A stretch of 64,000 nucleotides of DNA from CAVTLG01 sp963735495 (GTDB lineage Bacteria; Chloroflexota; Ktedonobacteria; Ktedonobacterales; Ktedonobacteraceae): assembly GCA_963735495.1 (NCBI GenBank), contig CAVTLG010000002.1:1116001-1180000 (forward strand). The letters run 5' to 3'. Made by a program: the position numbers and the translations under genes. The notes under the pieces were generated by a model. It was not told the origin of the DNA, made no database searches, and was given only the letters and a program-made list of their open reading frames with translations. The stretch's first letter is position 1; every line of letters starts with the position of its first letter. Of the stretch, positions 34,563 through 43,764 are shown piece by piece.

Positions 34563-36041
34563 ATGATAGAACAGTTGGCTACTGACTCCGCTGACGATTC
34601 GCAGAAGAGTTTAACCTCCCTCTGCCTGCATGGGCATTTTTATCAGCCCCCGCGCGAAGACCCGTTTACGGGCGCTATCCCTTTAGAGCCTGGCGCAACG
34701 CCTTTTGCTAACTATAATGAAAAGATTACTGCCGAGTGCTATCAGCCCAATGCCGAGGAGGGCAATTTTGCGGTCATCAGCTACGATCTTGGACCGACAC
34801 TTGCTGCCTGGTTAGAACTGGCTCATCCGGCGGTTTATCAGCGCATTATCGCCGCTGACCATGAGCACATGCAACGGTATGGTGTGGGGAACGCGATGGC
34901 CCAGGCGTATAATCACACCATTTTGCCGCTCGCGACGTCCCGCGATAAGCGCACGCAGATCCTGTGGGGATTGCAAGACTTCCGTCATCGCTATGGACAT
35001 GCTGCTCATGGCATGTGGCTGGCAGAGACGGCGGTGGACTGTGAGAGCCTGGACTTGCTGGCCCAAAACGGTGTCACATACACCATTCTGGCTCCCTGGC
35101 AGGCTAGCGGCCCTATTGATCCAACCGAGCCTTATTGTGTGCCATTACGTGATGGTCGTAGTATGACGGTCTTCTTTTACAATGCACCACTTTCTGGTGG
35201 CGTCTCTTTTGACTGGAATCTCACGAACGACGCGGACAAATTCGCCGAGTTCTACCTGCCTGAGCAACTCTCTGCGAGCAAACGCGCCAGTAGCGATCCA
35301 CAATTGCTGATCATCGCGACAGACGGTGAACTCTATGGCCATCATAAGCCCTGGCGTGACAAATTCCTGGCGCGCCTGGTTAGCTATGGCGCTCCGACCA
35401 ATGGTTTTGAGGTCTGTACGCTTGAGCGCTATATGCAGATGCACCCGGCAACCAGGATGGTCGAGATCCAGCAGCCTAGCGCCTGGAGCTGCGGACATGG
35501 TGTCGCGCGTTGGAGCACTGGCTGTGAGTGTACTGAGGGGGATAGTAGTTGGAAGAGCGCGTTGCGTCAGGCTCTGGTAAACCTGGCTGTGCATGGAGAT
35601 CGGTTGTTCGAACAATATGCCGGAGAGGCTTTGCTCGATCCGTGGGCCGCCCGTGATGACTACATTGTACTGCGCAATGGCTGGGAAACGCCGGAGCAGT
35701 TCTGGACGCGTCATGGCAAAGAGCATGCTCTGCCACAGGACGAGCACTGTGTGTGGCGTACACAACTTTTACTGGAAGCACAGTACTACCAGCAATATAG
35801 TTTTACCAGTTGCGGCTTCTTCTTCGAGGACCTGGATCGCATTGAGCCGCGCAATGATATTGCGTTTGCGCGCCGTGCCATCAGCCTGTTCTGGCAGGCC
35901 CTCGACGTCGATCTGCAGGACGCTTTCGTCAGCGACCTGCGCGCGGCAAAGAGCTGGCGTACACACGTGACAGGAGCAGAACTCTATAAGCAATTGCCTG
36001 TTGTGCCACAAGGTCTGCTACCGCCATTATCCGTGAAATAG
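34563..36041 (+). CDS. GH57-like glycoside hydrolase family protein (DUF3536 type)
   Basis: 492 residues from ATG 34563, which has AAGG 8 nt upstream and is preferred over a start at 34527. The N-terminus LCLHGHFYQPPREDPFTG is the first conserved block of the GH57-like DUF3536 family. Later blocks are GMWLAETAVDCESLDLLAQN (a region that in GH57 enzymes carries the nucleophile Glu), IIATDGELYGHHKPWRD and SCGHGVARWSTGCECTEG. Many relatives are longer, with a larger C-terminal DUF3536 part. GH57 enzymes act on alpha-glucans (amylase, branching enzyme, amylopullulanase); the activity of this subgroup is not established. No signal peptide is seen, so it should be cytoplasmic, perhaps in glycogen metabolism. 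Confidence 0.85.
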   Translation: MIEQLATDSADDSQKSLTSLCLHGHFYQPPREDPFTGAIPLEPGATPFANYNEKITAECYQPNAEEGNFAVISYDLGPTLAAWLELAHPAVYQRIIAADHEHMQRYGVGNAMAQAYNHTILPLATSRDKRTQILWGLQDFRHRYGHAAHGMWLAETAVDCESLDLLAQNGVTYTILAPWQASGPIDPTEPYCVPLRDGRSMTVFFYNAPLSGGVSFDWNLTNDADKFAEFYLPEQLSASKRASSDPQLLIIATDGELYGHHKPWRDKFLARLVSYGAPTNGFEVCTLERYMQMHPATRMVEIQQPSAWSCGHGVARWSTGCECTEGDSSWKSALRQALVNLAVHGDRLFEQYAGEALLDPWAARDDYIVLRNGWETPEQFWTRHGKEHALPQDEHCVWRTQLLLEAQYYQQYSFTSCGFFFEDLDRIEPRNDIAFARRAISLFWQALDVDLQDAFVSDLRAAKSWRTHVTGAELYKQLPVVPQGLLPPLSVK

Positions 36042-36090
36042 CGAGGACGACAACCACAAGGGCTTGTTCCTCATAAACATAATCATCACA

Positions 36091-36140
36091 TAAAACAGGT
36101 GGTAGTCAAACTATGGCTACCACCTGTTTTATGTATTTTT
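36091..36140. terminator. Bidirectional terminator
   Basis: TAAAACAGGTGGTAG (36091-36105) pairs with CTACCACCTGTTTTA (36117-36131) over 15 bp, and ATGTATTTTT follows. It lies between the convergent GH57-like and ABC genes. Confidence 0.85.
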
Positions 36141-36181
36141 ATAGAACGAGGAACGCTCCTCGTCAAACACGAGAGCACTTT

Positions 36182-37027
36182 TTAGCTGCGCCGCTTTTTC
36201 TTGCGTGGCTGGGTGAGTTTGTGCACTGGTGCTACATAGTTATCCATGGCTTTGATCTTGCCATCATCCAGTTCCATACGCACGTCGGCCACGCTGGCAA
36301 TACCAGCGTCGTGTGTGACGATGATGACGGTCTTGCCCTGTTCTGCGAACTGTTTGAGCAACTGAATGATGACCTTGCCAGTCTTTGAATCCAGGTTTCC
36401 AGTCGGCTCATCGGCCAGGATGACCTTGGGATCATTTGCCAGTGCTCGTGCGATGGCTACACGCTGCTGCTGCCCACCCGACAATTTGCCCGGCTTGTGC
36501 TTATAGCGCTCATCGATGCCCACCTGTTTGAGCAAACTATGGGCGCGTTCACGCATCGCTGCGCGCGACATGCCACCTTTCAGTTGCATCGGCAGCATCA
36601 CGTTCTCTAACGCCGATAGATTGGGCACCAGGTGGAATGACTGAAAGACAAATCCGAGCTTATTTCTCCTGAACAAGTGCTCCTGCCGCCCGGATAGCTT
36701 GCCAACATTCACGCCATCAATAATCAATTCGCCCGAGGTCAGTTTATCCAGTCCACCCAATATATAGAGAAGCGTCGTTTTTCCGCAGCCGCTCGGCCCC
36801 ATGATGGTCACAAGCTGGCCCTCGGTAAAGCTAAAACTCACCCCATCTACGGCCTTGATCAATTCCCCCTGACCTCTGAAATGCTTAGTGAGCTCCTGGG
36901 CGTAAATGGTGACTTGTTTTTCTTCCTGCTCTGGCGCTTGCTCGGCTGCGATGGGTTCAGCCGCTATTTGCTCGACGAGGGTTTGTTCCCCTGACGCTTG
37001 CTCAGTATGCGAGAGTTCTGCATCCAT
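36182..37027 (-). CDS. MacB/LolD-type ABC transporter ATP-binding protein
   Basis: 281 residues. The ATPase part shows Walker A GPSGCGKTT, Q loop FVFQSFHLVPNLSALENVML, signature LSGGQQQRVAIARAL and Walker B VILADEPTGNLDS, the classic LolD/MacB pattern. An unusual Glu/Ala/Gln-rich N-terminal extension of about 35 residues (many EQ and AE pairs) precedes it. ATG 37027 has AAAGGA 9 nt upstream. It lies 31 bp downstream of the permease gene and forms an operon with it. These two-gene exporters move peptides, lipoproteins or drugs; the substrate is not known. Confidence 0.94.
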   Translation of the reverse strand: MDAELSHTEQASGEQTLVEQIAAEPIAAEQAPEQEEKQVTIYAQELTKHFRGQGELIKAVDGVSFSFTEGQLVTIMGPSGCGKTTLLYILGGLDKLTSGELIIDGVNVGKLSGRQEHLFRRNKLGFVFQSFHLVPNLSALENVMLPMQLKGGMSRAAMRERAHSLLKQVGIDERYKHKPGKLSGGQQQRVAIARALANDPKVILADEPTGNLDSKTGKVIIQLLKQFAEQGKTVIIVTHDAGIASVADVRMELDDGKIKAMDNYVAPVHKLTQPRKKKRRS

Positions 37028-37058
37028 TATGTTCTATCCTTTGTTCGCTTACGTGTTA

Positions 37059-38522
37059 CTAATTTCCTCGTCTCAACACGACTGCTGGTCTGGTGCGCGC
37101 GACATATAACGACGGTATCACGCTCGCCACTATCGCCAGCGCAATGCCCAGTCCCACAATAATCAATACCGTCTGGAGGTTTAACGTTGCCGATGCCAGC
37201 TTGATATTACCGATTTGCGAGAGCGTAGCACGATTGAAGAAGCCACCAGTACGGCCACCGAAGCCACCGCCACCAGGGCCGCTTGTACTTGTGCTGGCGC
37301 TGCTTGTCGTGCTTGTAACATTGAACTTTTGCGATACATAAGGCCCAAATGCCGCCAGCAATATGACTGCGAGGATTGCTGACAGTCCGCTCATGGCTAA
37401 TACTTCACCCCAGAATTGTCTGATCACCTGCCAGTGAGACGCACCTATGGCTTTCAGCGTACCAATTTCGACTGCACGCTCGCGTACGGTGATAAAGACG
37501 GCGAAGATAATAATCACTGCGGCTGCAATGATAGAAGTGTAGAGTGTCAATGAAATGCTGTTTTGTGCCACGCTGAGTGCACTGAACGCGCTCGTATACG
37601 CACTGTTGCCCGCCGTTACATCATATTTTTTGCCCAGGGTATTCTGTAATTTGGTTGTTACTGTCGATACTTGATCATAGGTCGTGGCATAGGCGGTGAT
37701 CGAGTCCACACCTTTTACTGAGAAGATACTTTGCATCGTCGTGAGGGGTATCACCATCGTATCGCTGGCGAACTGGTTCGAGCTAGTCGTGGTGTAAATG
37801 CCGATAACGGTGAACGTTTTCCCCTTCAATTTGAAGGTTGAGCCAACTTTTAGACTGTTCTTCGTTGCCAGAGCCTGACTGAGCAGGGCGACATCTGAAC
37901 TAGCTTCGTTACTCTCAATATTGTGCCCGGAAACGAGGGTAGGTGTGGCTCCGTTCCCCACGGTGAAATGCGTCGCGCCTTGCGAATAACCGTAGACGGT
38001 CGGCGGGATGGTAATTGAATTGCCGTTTGGGCCTTCAATGGTGCTCGTTTTGAGGACATCATCTGTATCGGATCGGCTCAGGGCCTCCTCGACACCGGAC
38101 ACTCCCGCGACCTTCGACACGGTTGTCGTCACGCTATTGGGGATTGGCGTGCTGCTGAAACCTGTAAAAGGATTGCTCCTACCACTACTACTCGAACTTT
38201 TACTGCTGCTACCCGAACTGCCGGGAGCTCCAAACCCTCCCGATCTGCTGTTGCCATTGGAAGAGGTCCCTGCGGTCGGCGTTACATTCACATTGCTGAA
38301 TGCCCCGCCATTACCAAACTGTCCGGCATCATTTGAGGCATAGGTAATAGTAATTGATGTGCCAACTTCCTTATGTACAGTGGCTAGTTGCTGCTGGGCG
38401 CTATTATTCAGGCTAACCATCGCGGCAACAAACATTAAGCTCACCCCTAACAGCAGCACCACCAGAATTAGTCGTAGTGGACTCCGCAGCACGTTCCTCA
38501 TGCCGCGTATGATAATACCCAT
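37059..38522 (-). CDS. MacB/FtsX-type ABC transporter permease
   Basis: 487 residues: an N-terminal membrane helix (LILVVLLLGVSLMFVAAMVS), a large extracytoplasmic MacB-like domain with a Ser/Gly-rich insertion (about 85-125), and three C-terminal FtsX helices (IIAAAVIIIFAVFITVRERA, the conserved EIGTLKAIGASHWQVIRQF coupling segment, and the last helix VLIIVGLGIALAIVASVIPS). A second Gly/Ser-rich loop lies between the last helices. ATG 38522 has AAGGAG 11 nt upstream. It is co-transcribed with the downstream ATPase. Confidence 0.93.
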   Translation of the reverse strand: MGIIIRGMRNVLRSPLRLILVVLLLGVSLMFVAAMVSLNNSAQQQLATVHKEVGTSITITYASNDAGQFGNGGAFSNVNVTPTAGTSSNGNSRSGGFGAPGSSGSSSKSSSSSGRSNPFTGFSSTPIPNSVTTTVSKVAGVSGVEEALSRSDTDDVLKTSTIEGPNGNSITIPPTVYGYSQGATHFTVGNGATPTLVSGHNIESNEASSDVALLSQALATKNSLKVGSTFKLKGKTFTVIGIYTTTSSNQFASDTMVIPLTTMQSIFSVKGVDSITAYATTYDQVSTVTTKLQNTLGKKYDVTAGNSAYTSAFSALSVAQNSISLTLYTSIIAAAVIIIFAVFITVRERAVEIGTLKAIGASHWQVIRQFWGEVLAMSGLSAILAVILLAAFGPYVSQKFNVTSTTSSASTSTSGPGGGGFGGRTGGFFNRATLSQIGNIKLASATLNLQTVLIIVGLGIALAIVASVIPSLYVARTRPAVVLRRGN

Positions 38523-38694
38523 TTAGTACACAACTCCTTTTTATCGCATAACACTCGGTACACTCCCTCTTGGGCCAGAAGAGAATAAGTTCCTTCAAGC
38601 GCAAAGCATAACAATTCTTTATCGAAAATTTGTAAGGCTGTTGTAAAGAAAGCGTAAGGTTATTGTGGAGTCTTTATGGCGGTCTGCTTATGCA

Positions 38695-39006
38695 TTAACT
38701 GTATTCATATGCACCAATGTCACAGGCGCTGTGCTGTGGACGCTTCGCGCCACGCTGATCGGTTGTTACATCGCAAGATGTTGCTGGAATGGCGTTGATG
38801 GCCGGGCTATTTGCTTGTAGGGCTATGGTAGGTGTGGAACCTCCATTGTTGCGCAGTTGCGTGGCAATGCCCAGATTGGCATAACGATCACCTGACAGAT
38901 CCGTCTTATGCTTGCCCAGAGGATCGGCTACGAGTGCGCCTGCGAAGCTCTGCACCAGGTTGTAGCCACCTGTAATGAAAATTGTTGAGATGTTTACGCA
39001 GACCCT
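38695..39006 (-). pseudogene. C-terminal remnant of a choice-of-anchor Q / beta-helix protein
   Basis: The open stretch reads ...FITGGYNLVQSFAGALV...LRNNGGSTPTIALQANSPAI, then CDVTTDQRGAKRPQ and a final CDIGAYEYS. This is the standard end of secreted parallel beta-helix proteins with the 'choice-of-anchor Q' domain. Nothing in this frame continues the repeat upstream of a stop near 39009, and the adjacent minus-strand frames hold only uncertain pieces. The gene has lost most of its body. Confidence 0.7.
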
Positions 39007-39203
39007 CTATCCCATTTCCGTTTATCAGCACTTTGGCACGCAGCTCGCTCTCGACCCGAATCGTGTTTCCAGGAGCTGGATCGCTGTCAAAGATGTCGGC
39101 CTGTTCGAGGGAATGGCGGCGCAACGGCAAAACCGCGCCAGGTGAGCGTTCTGCTGCATCCAGTGACAGTTGGCTCTGCTGCTGCCCTCTGGTATGACTG
39201 GGG

Positions 39204-39874
39204 GTGCAGGATTCACCGGCGTGCCTGTATCTCCCTGCTTCGCCATCAGCGCGTGGAGGTGAGAGTGTGCTCGCCGCCCTCCTTGCGCTCCTGACCACTC
39301 TCTGCTGTTTGGAATTCCCAGCTCTGGTCGGGCTCCTCGCCGCTCTGGGCAGTGGCTCGACCGCTTTTGCCACCGCCTTGCATGCCACCGAACTGGGTAA
39401 AACGGTCGCGATGACCGAAGAACGCACGGTTGGGGGTACCTGCGCTAACCGGGGCTGTCTGCCCTCCAAGAACCTGATTGAGGCGGAAGGCGTCTTCTCA
39501 CGGGCCTCGAGCCGGAGGTCGCCTCCGCCCTCACGGAGATCTTACAGGAGGAAGGGCTACGCATCGTGACCAGCGCGCAGGTGCGTAGTGTGGCACATAC
39601 AGAAGAGGGTGTCGCGCTCAACGTTTTGCGCCAGGGCAGAGCACAGATGTTCACTGCCGACAAACTCTTGATCGCCACCAGTCGTCGCCCCAATACAGAG
39701 GCGCTGGGCTTAGAGCAAGTAGGGGTAGAGGCCGATCAGACGGGAGCGGTGTGGGTGGATCGCACCTTGCGCACCACTGTTCCCCATATCTGGGCTGCCG
39801 GTGATGTGATCGGTGATCTTCTCCCCTCTTTTCGTAGAGTGGCTAAACACGCGAACCCTGTTGCTCATAAGTAA
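39204..39874 (+). pseudogene. Mercuric reductase-like flavoprotein remnant
   Basis: Two frames carry pieces of a MerA/dihydrolipoamide dehydrogenase-type enzyme. The first has an FAD-motif remnant (GSGSTAFATALHATELGKTV) and the redox-active disulfide motif GGTCANRGCLPSKNLIEAEG. After FSRAS the frame jumps and about 100 residues or more of the FAD domain are missing. The second has LRIVTSAQVRSVAHTEEG, LLIATSRRPNTEALGLE and TVPHIWAAGDVIGD (from about 39500), the normal end of the NAD domain. The dimerisation domain is absent. It lies among other broken genes, so this is a decayed copy and not a working resistance gene. Confidence 0.75.
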
Positions 39875-40025
39875 CAGGACTGACAGAGGCGAACCAGGAG
39901 TGGCATCGCTGCCGATTGTAGAACACGAGGGTCCATTCAAACACCGAGAGCCATGCCTCCAAACGGCTCTGATAGGCTTGGCGTTCTACACACTCCGTTT
40001 TGAGTAAACTGAAGAAATTTTCCAT
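39843..40025 (-). mobile_element. IS3-family transposase C-terminal fragment
   Basis: The last 60 codons of this frame read MENFFSLLKTECVERQAYQS, LEAWLSVFEWTLVFYNRQR and SWFASVSPVTYEQQG, which is the C-terminus of the IS3 (rve_3) transposase integrase core. The catalytic DDE residues and the first ORF are missing, so only a remnant is left. It sits between the mercuric-reductase remnant and the GH54 gene. Confidence 0.8.
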
Positions 40026-40118
40026 TTCTATGAAACCAGAGAAAGGTTGGTCGCAGACAATCACTGCGACCAACCTTTCTCTGAGTTCTGATAGAACCAC
40101 ACTACCACCGTAGAGATG

Positions 40119-40154
40119 ACGGACCGGGTATAGCGACTGTGGTACCCGGTCCGT
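40119..40154 (-). terminator. Hairpin after the GH54 gene
   Basis: ACGGACCGGGTA (40119-40130) and TACCCGGTCCGT (40143-40154) form a perfect 12-bp stem. Near-copies lie in the equivalent place after the GH27 gene (43931-43966) and, degenerated, after the GH5 gene (about 45790-45825). Confidence 0.65.
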
Positions 40155-40182
40155 GACTGGCTTCTGCGCGTGGATAATGGAG

Positions 40183-40986
40183 TTAGCTCCAAGTCCACTG
40201 CTGGTTGCTGCCGCCGTTGCAACCCCAGATCTCCACAGCGGTGCCATTGGCGGTGCCCGCCCCGGTTACGTCGAGGCAGAGACCGGACCCGACCCCCACG
40301 ACGGAGCCGTTGGCGTTGAGAGTCCACTGCTGGTTGCTGCCGCCGTTACAGTCCCAGATCTGCACTCTGGTGCCCGGCGTCGTGGAAAAGCCTGGCACGT
40401 CGAGGCACTTGTTGCCATACACCTGCAGTTCCCCGTTGGACAGCGAGGTCCACTGCTGGTTGCTACCCCCGTTACAGTCCCAGATCTGCAGCAGCGTGCC
40501 GTTGGCGGTGGCCGCCCCTGGCACGTCCAGGCAGCGATTGGAGCCCGCACCCCGCAGGACCCCGGTCGTACTGCCACCCCCGCCACCACTGCCGTAACCA
40601 GTCGCCGCGATGCTGGCCTGGACAGCGTTGTCGGTCGCGTCCGACGGGTAGCCAGACGTCATCGCGCCTTCGAAGAAGGTTCCGACGGAGCTATTGCTGT
40701 TGTCGCCACCAATGCCCAGGAGAATTGCGCCCTCCTTGTGCATGGGGTTGTACCCGCTCGGGCGCGGTCCATTCCACATCGTGGTCAGGCCACCTGATTG
40801 CGCATTGCCCGCTTTGATCGCCCAGATATTGGCTCCGCCCTTGACCATCGCGGTGACGTAGTGATCATTGAGGGTCAGGTTACTATTATTGTTACCGGGG
40901 TTTCCTCCGGGCCACAGACCGTTTTCCAGGTCCGCCATGACCCAGGGGCCAGGACCAGCACCGTGGCCCCAATAGGTGGTATTTCC
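40183..40986 (-). CDS. GH54 arabinofuranosidase, C-terminal part with CBM13 (after frameshift)
   Basis: This frame resumes the GH54 enzyme at GNTTYWGHGAGPGPWVMADL. It holds the end of the catalytic domain, including LLGIGGDNSNSSVGTFFEGA (the acid/base Asp region of the family) and MTSGYPSDATDN, then a Gly-rich linker and a ricin-type lectin (CBM13) domain with three QQW-type repeats (NRCLDVPGAATANGTLLQIW; NKCLDVPGFSTTPGTRVQIW; GLCLDVTGAGTANGTAVEIW). The lectin module is nearly identical to those of the GH27 and GH5 genes. There is no independent start; it is the second half of the gene at 40875-41657. Confidence 0.82.
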   Translation of the reverse strand, partial: GNTTYWGHGAGPGPWVMADLENGLWPGGNPGNNNSNLTLNDHYVTAMVKGGANIWAIKAGNAQSGGLTTMWNGPRPSGYNPMHKEGAILLGIGGDNSNSSVGTFFEGAMTSGYPSDATDNAVQASIAATGYGSGGGGGSTTGVLRGAGSNRCLDVPGAATANGTLLQIWDCNGGSNQQWTSLSNGELQVYGNKCLDVPGFSTTPGTRVQIWDCNGGSNQQWTLNANGSVVGVGSGLCLDVTGAGTANGTAVEIWGCNGGSNQQWTWS

Positions 40987-41657
40987 AAAAAGACCGCTTC
41001 CATGGTGCCGTTGCCATCATTATTGTTGGTCTTCTCGGCGTTGCCGTAGTCGAAGCAGCATCCACCGTTGTAGTGCGTGCCGTCGAAGATCGCGTACTCG
41101 CCCTCAGGATTGTCGCCAGTCGCGGTGCCAGAGGCGGTGTCGTCGCGGTACCCGACGCCAGAAGTGATGTAGACGCCGTAGGCTTTGTGACCGGCGACCG
41201 TCACTGACACTGCGCTCGCGTTGGCGGGGCTATCGGGGGTATGAACGTACCCACCGGCGGGCGCTGGGGTGAGATTGTTGCCATGGCCGGACTGGTCGTA
41301 GATGATGGTAATGACGCAACTCGTGCCCGCGCAGAACGAATCTTGCGCGGCGGCGTTGGCATAGCCGCCTGCGGAGAGTGTGCCGATGTTTAACGTAGCG
41401 TTATCCGAGGCGCGCTGGACCTGGTACAGGTTGCCGTTATAGGCGCTGAAGAGGGCGCGCACCGTGCTATGGGCCGCCACACAGGGCGTGCCGCCAGACG
41501 CGTACATGTCGCAGGGCAGCGACCCTGCTGCGTGGGCTGTGATGCTATGCAGCCCAAACGTGCCTGCAATGAGGCCCAGAACCATGAGCAGAACCAGCAA
41601 AGGTCGCCAGCTCCGCGAGAACCGGGCGTGCTTCACAAGAATAGTCAATGGTTTCAC
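40875..41657 (-). CDS. GH54 alpha-L-arabinofuranosidase, N-terminal part before frameshift
   Basis: Starts at GTG 41657 with AAGGA upstream and a signal peptide (PLLVLLMVLGLIAGTFGLHS, ending in AHAAG). The GH54 catalytic domain (AbfB type, releasing arabinose from arabinan and arabinoxylan) opens with LPCDMYASGGTPCVAAHSTV, as in fungal AbfB, and includes the nucleophile region CCFDYGNAEKTNNNDGNGT. After GTMEAV the frame is lost at a five-base homopolymer (A5 on the plus strand, 40987-40991); one extra base there would restore EAV(F/Y)FGNTTYWGHG. The part after about residue 225 is out of frame. It separates the nucleophile from the acid/base residue, so the enzyme is dead unless the sequence is wrong. 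Confidence 0.82.
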   Translation of the reverse strand: MKPLTILVKHARFSRSWRPLLVLLMVLGLIAGTFGLHSITAHAAGSLPCDMYASGGTPCVAAHSTVRALFSAYNGNLYQVQRASDNATLNIGTLSAGGYANAAAQDSFCAGTSCVITIIYDQSGHGNNLTPAPAGGYVHTPDSPANASAVSVTVAGHKAYGVYITSGVGYRDDTASGTATGDNPEGEYAIFDGTHYNGGCCFDYGNAEKTNNNDGNGTMEAVFLEIPPIGATVLVLAPGSWRTWKTVCGPEETPVTIIVT

Positions 41658-41738
41658 GTCCTTGTATCCTTTCTACTCTCTGAACATGTTCTTTTCCTCT
41701 TCCAGTTCCAGGAAGAGAAGCAGATTCGCGCTTTGTCA

Positions 41739-41769
41739 TCTCGCTATGCAGACGCTGCGTAGCGAGATA
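41739..41769. repeat. Hairpin upstream of the GH54 gene
   Basis: ATCTCGCTA (41739-41747) and TAGCGAGAT (41761-41769) form a 9-bp stem extended by GC pairs in the loop. It could be a regulatory leader hairpin. A second short inverted repeat CTCTTCC/GGAAGAG lies just before it (about 41697-41717). Confidence 0.4.
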
Positions 41770-41796
41770 GCAGGAAAAAGTTTCACCTCCCTTACA

Positions 41797-41834
41797 GCTT
41801 CATTGAGAGCATAGACACATGCTCTCGATGAAGC
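41797..41834 (-). terminator. Terminator of the CBM2 arabinofuranosidase gene
   Basis: GCTTCATTGAGAGCAT (41797-41812) and ATGCTCTCGATGAAGC (41819-41834) pair over 16 positions with one mismatch, 15 bp past the stop at 41849. Confidence 0.65.
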
Positions 41835-41848
41835 GCTTCAATTTCAAG

Positions 41849-43732
41849 CTACACCGTGGTACACGACATGCCGTTGAGCGTAAAGGAAGTCGGTGCAGCA
41901 TTGGTCCCATTCCAGGTGCCGTTAAAGCCTGGAGGGGAACTCAGGGTTCCGCCAGCCAGGATCGTCCCGTTGTACGAGACATTGGAGATGGTGACGGCAC
42001 TGCCGCTCTGGGTGTAGCTCCCGTTCCAGAGCTGGGTGATGGTCTGTCCGTTGGGGAACGAGAACTTGAGGCTCCAGCCGTTGATCGGCGTGGTGCCGGT
42101 GTTGGTGATCGTCACACTGGCTCCAAAGCCACCCTGCCACTGGTTGGTGATCGCGTAATGCACGCTACAGCTGGCCCCGGAAACGGGCGTGGGGGTGATC
42201 CCCTGTGTGGGAGTGGGGGTTGGCGTGGTGCCTTGTGTTGGCGTCGGCGTCGGTGTAACCCCGGTTCCTGGTGAGAAAACCACCGTCGTCAGTGAATAGG
42301 GTGCGATGGTCACGCTGGAAGAAGAACCAGACGTTGAGGTAATTCCACCACCGTTCGTCCCATAAGCGTACACCGTCGTAGTCGCGCTTGCTGTGTACCC
42401 AGTGAGGCCGAGCGAGACCGTGTAGCTATTGTTGGGATCTTTGTTGATGAGCAACACCGCCAGTTTGCCATTGGCCTGTTTCACCGCGTGGACAGCCACC
42501 AGACTCTGGCTTGACGAGGACGAGACCATGGTGTCCCCAGCCTGACCCAGATGGGTAGTCAGCATCTGGAGAGCGTAATACGAGGGGAAAGGAGTTTCCG
42601 CCGGCGGGTCGCAGGCTGAGCCGCTGCAATAGGCGCTAGAGATCAAATCATCATGGGTTTCCCACCAATCGATGTTCGCCACCCCATTCTCCAGCATGGT
42701 CATATAGGTATCGGCCAGGAACAGTCCATCAAACCAGCCGGTCGCGCGTTGGCCGGGATTGATCGGCCCTCCATCAGTTTCCGTAAGCATAATCTGGATA
42801 GAGCTTGCCCGCGAGCCACAATACTGATTGATCTTCGAGCGCATTGCTGAGATCATTGCTGGGATCTGGCTGGTGGAGGCCAGGACATTAGCCTCTGATA
42901 CCCCTCCCCCATTCGGATACCAGTGGATGATCACAAAGTCAGCAGCGGAGCAGGCCAGCGGCAGAACGGTATCGTTCCAGGGCTGCGGAGATGAACTGCT
43001 GGTCAGCCCATCGGGCCAATTCCCCGGTGTCGTGACAACGAGGCCAACCTTGATACTCGGATCGACCGCTTTCATGGCCTGACTGTAAGCCACAGCACGA
43101 TTGGCATAGGTAGTCGGCCCTAACGTATTATGGTCTAATTCCCAGTTGGCGCCATAGGTCCCATCACCATAGACCTCGTTGCCGATCTCCCAGTATTTAA
43201 TGCCGTAGGTGTGGCCGGTGCTGCTTCCTCCAGCATAGGTCGGGACCGGACCGTTGTAGCCAGATCCGCCCTTGTTGGCATACTGGACCCAGCCAGCGGC
43301 TTCTTGCGGCGTACCTGCACCATAGTCAACCGTAATCATGGGCTGAGTACCAGCCTGTTGTGCCATATTCATAAAAGCGTCAAATGTATTGTTGGGGTTA
43401 GCATAGCTGGCCTCAGTCGTATTGGACTGCCAGTGATAGCCGTCCGAGAGAGAGCCGCCGGGATAGCGCATGATCCTGGCCCCGCTCGCGCTCAGGACAC
43501 CAGGTAATGCCGGATCAAGCAGAAGGCCATCCCAGGCCGCTTCGTTAATGCCATAGGCCGGTGCTGGAATCATCCCCTGGCTGCTATTGGCGTTCACACT
43601 AACACTGGCACCCGTGGCGGCTCTGGCGTGCGGCACGAAGGTTGGAATCAGACTTGCGAAACCTGCAAACAGACAGATAAGGAGCATTCTTATGGCTGTG
43701 CCTGTAGAGAATGTCTGAAAAAAACGTTTCAT
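41849..43732 (-). CDS. Secreted clan GH-A arabinofuranosidase-like enzyme with CBM2
   Basis: 627 residues. Signal peptide at 1-38 (LLICLFAGFASLIPTFVPHA). The catalytic (beta/alpha)8 domain resembles GH51-type alpha-L-arabinofuranosidases: IMRYPGGSLSDGYHWQ, YGIKYWEIGNEVYGDG (acid/base Glu after Asn) and a probable nucleophile region IQIMLTETDGG. A Thr/Pro linker (TPTPTPTQG repeated) leads to a C-terminal CBM2 cellulose/xylan-binding domain (CSVHYAITNQWQGGFGASVT, GWSLKFSFPNGQTITQLW, PTSFTLNGMSC). ATG 43732 has AAGGAGG 10 nt upstream. It probably acts on arabinoxylan at plant cell walls. A perfect palindrome lies 33 bp before the start and is a candidate operator. Confidence 0.88.
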   Translation of the reverse strand: MKRFFQTFSTGTAIRMLLICLFAGFASLIPTFVPHARAATGASVSVNANSSQGMIPAPAYGINEAAWDGLLLDPALPGVLSASGARIMRYPGGSLSDGYHWQSNTTEASYANPNNTFDAFMNMAQQAGTQPMITVDYGAGTPQEAAGWVQYANKGGSGYNGPVPTYAGGSSTGHTYGIKYWEIGNEVYGDGTYGANWELDHNTLGPTTYANRAVAYSQAMKAVDPSIKVGLVVTTPGNWPDGLTSSSSPQPWNDTVLPLACSAADFVIIHWYPNGGGVSEANVLASTSQIPAMISAMRSKINQYCGSRASSIQIMLTETDGGPINPGQRATGWFDGLFLADTYMTMLENGVANIDWWETHDDLISSAYCSGSACDPPAETPFPSYYALQMLTTHLGQAGDTMVSSSSSQSLVAVHAVKQANGKLAVLLINKDPNNSYTVSLGLTGYTASATTTVYAYGTNGGGITSTSGSSSSVTIAPYSLTTVVFSPGTGVTPTPTPTQGTTPTPTPTQGITPTPVSGASCSVHYAITNQWQGGFGASVTITNTGTTPINGWSLKFSFPNGQTITQLWNGSYTQSGSAVTISNVSYNGTILAGGTLSSPPGFNGTWNGTNAAPTSFTLNGMSCTTV

Positions 43733-43764
43733 TCGTGTAAAACCTCCTTGTTCATCTTTTCTCT

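Noticed and set aside
38906..39469. 187-codon minus-strand frame over the mercuric-reductase remnant.
   Set aside because: It is Arg/Ala/Ser-rich shadow sequence antisense to recognisable flavoprotein coding pieces.
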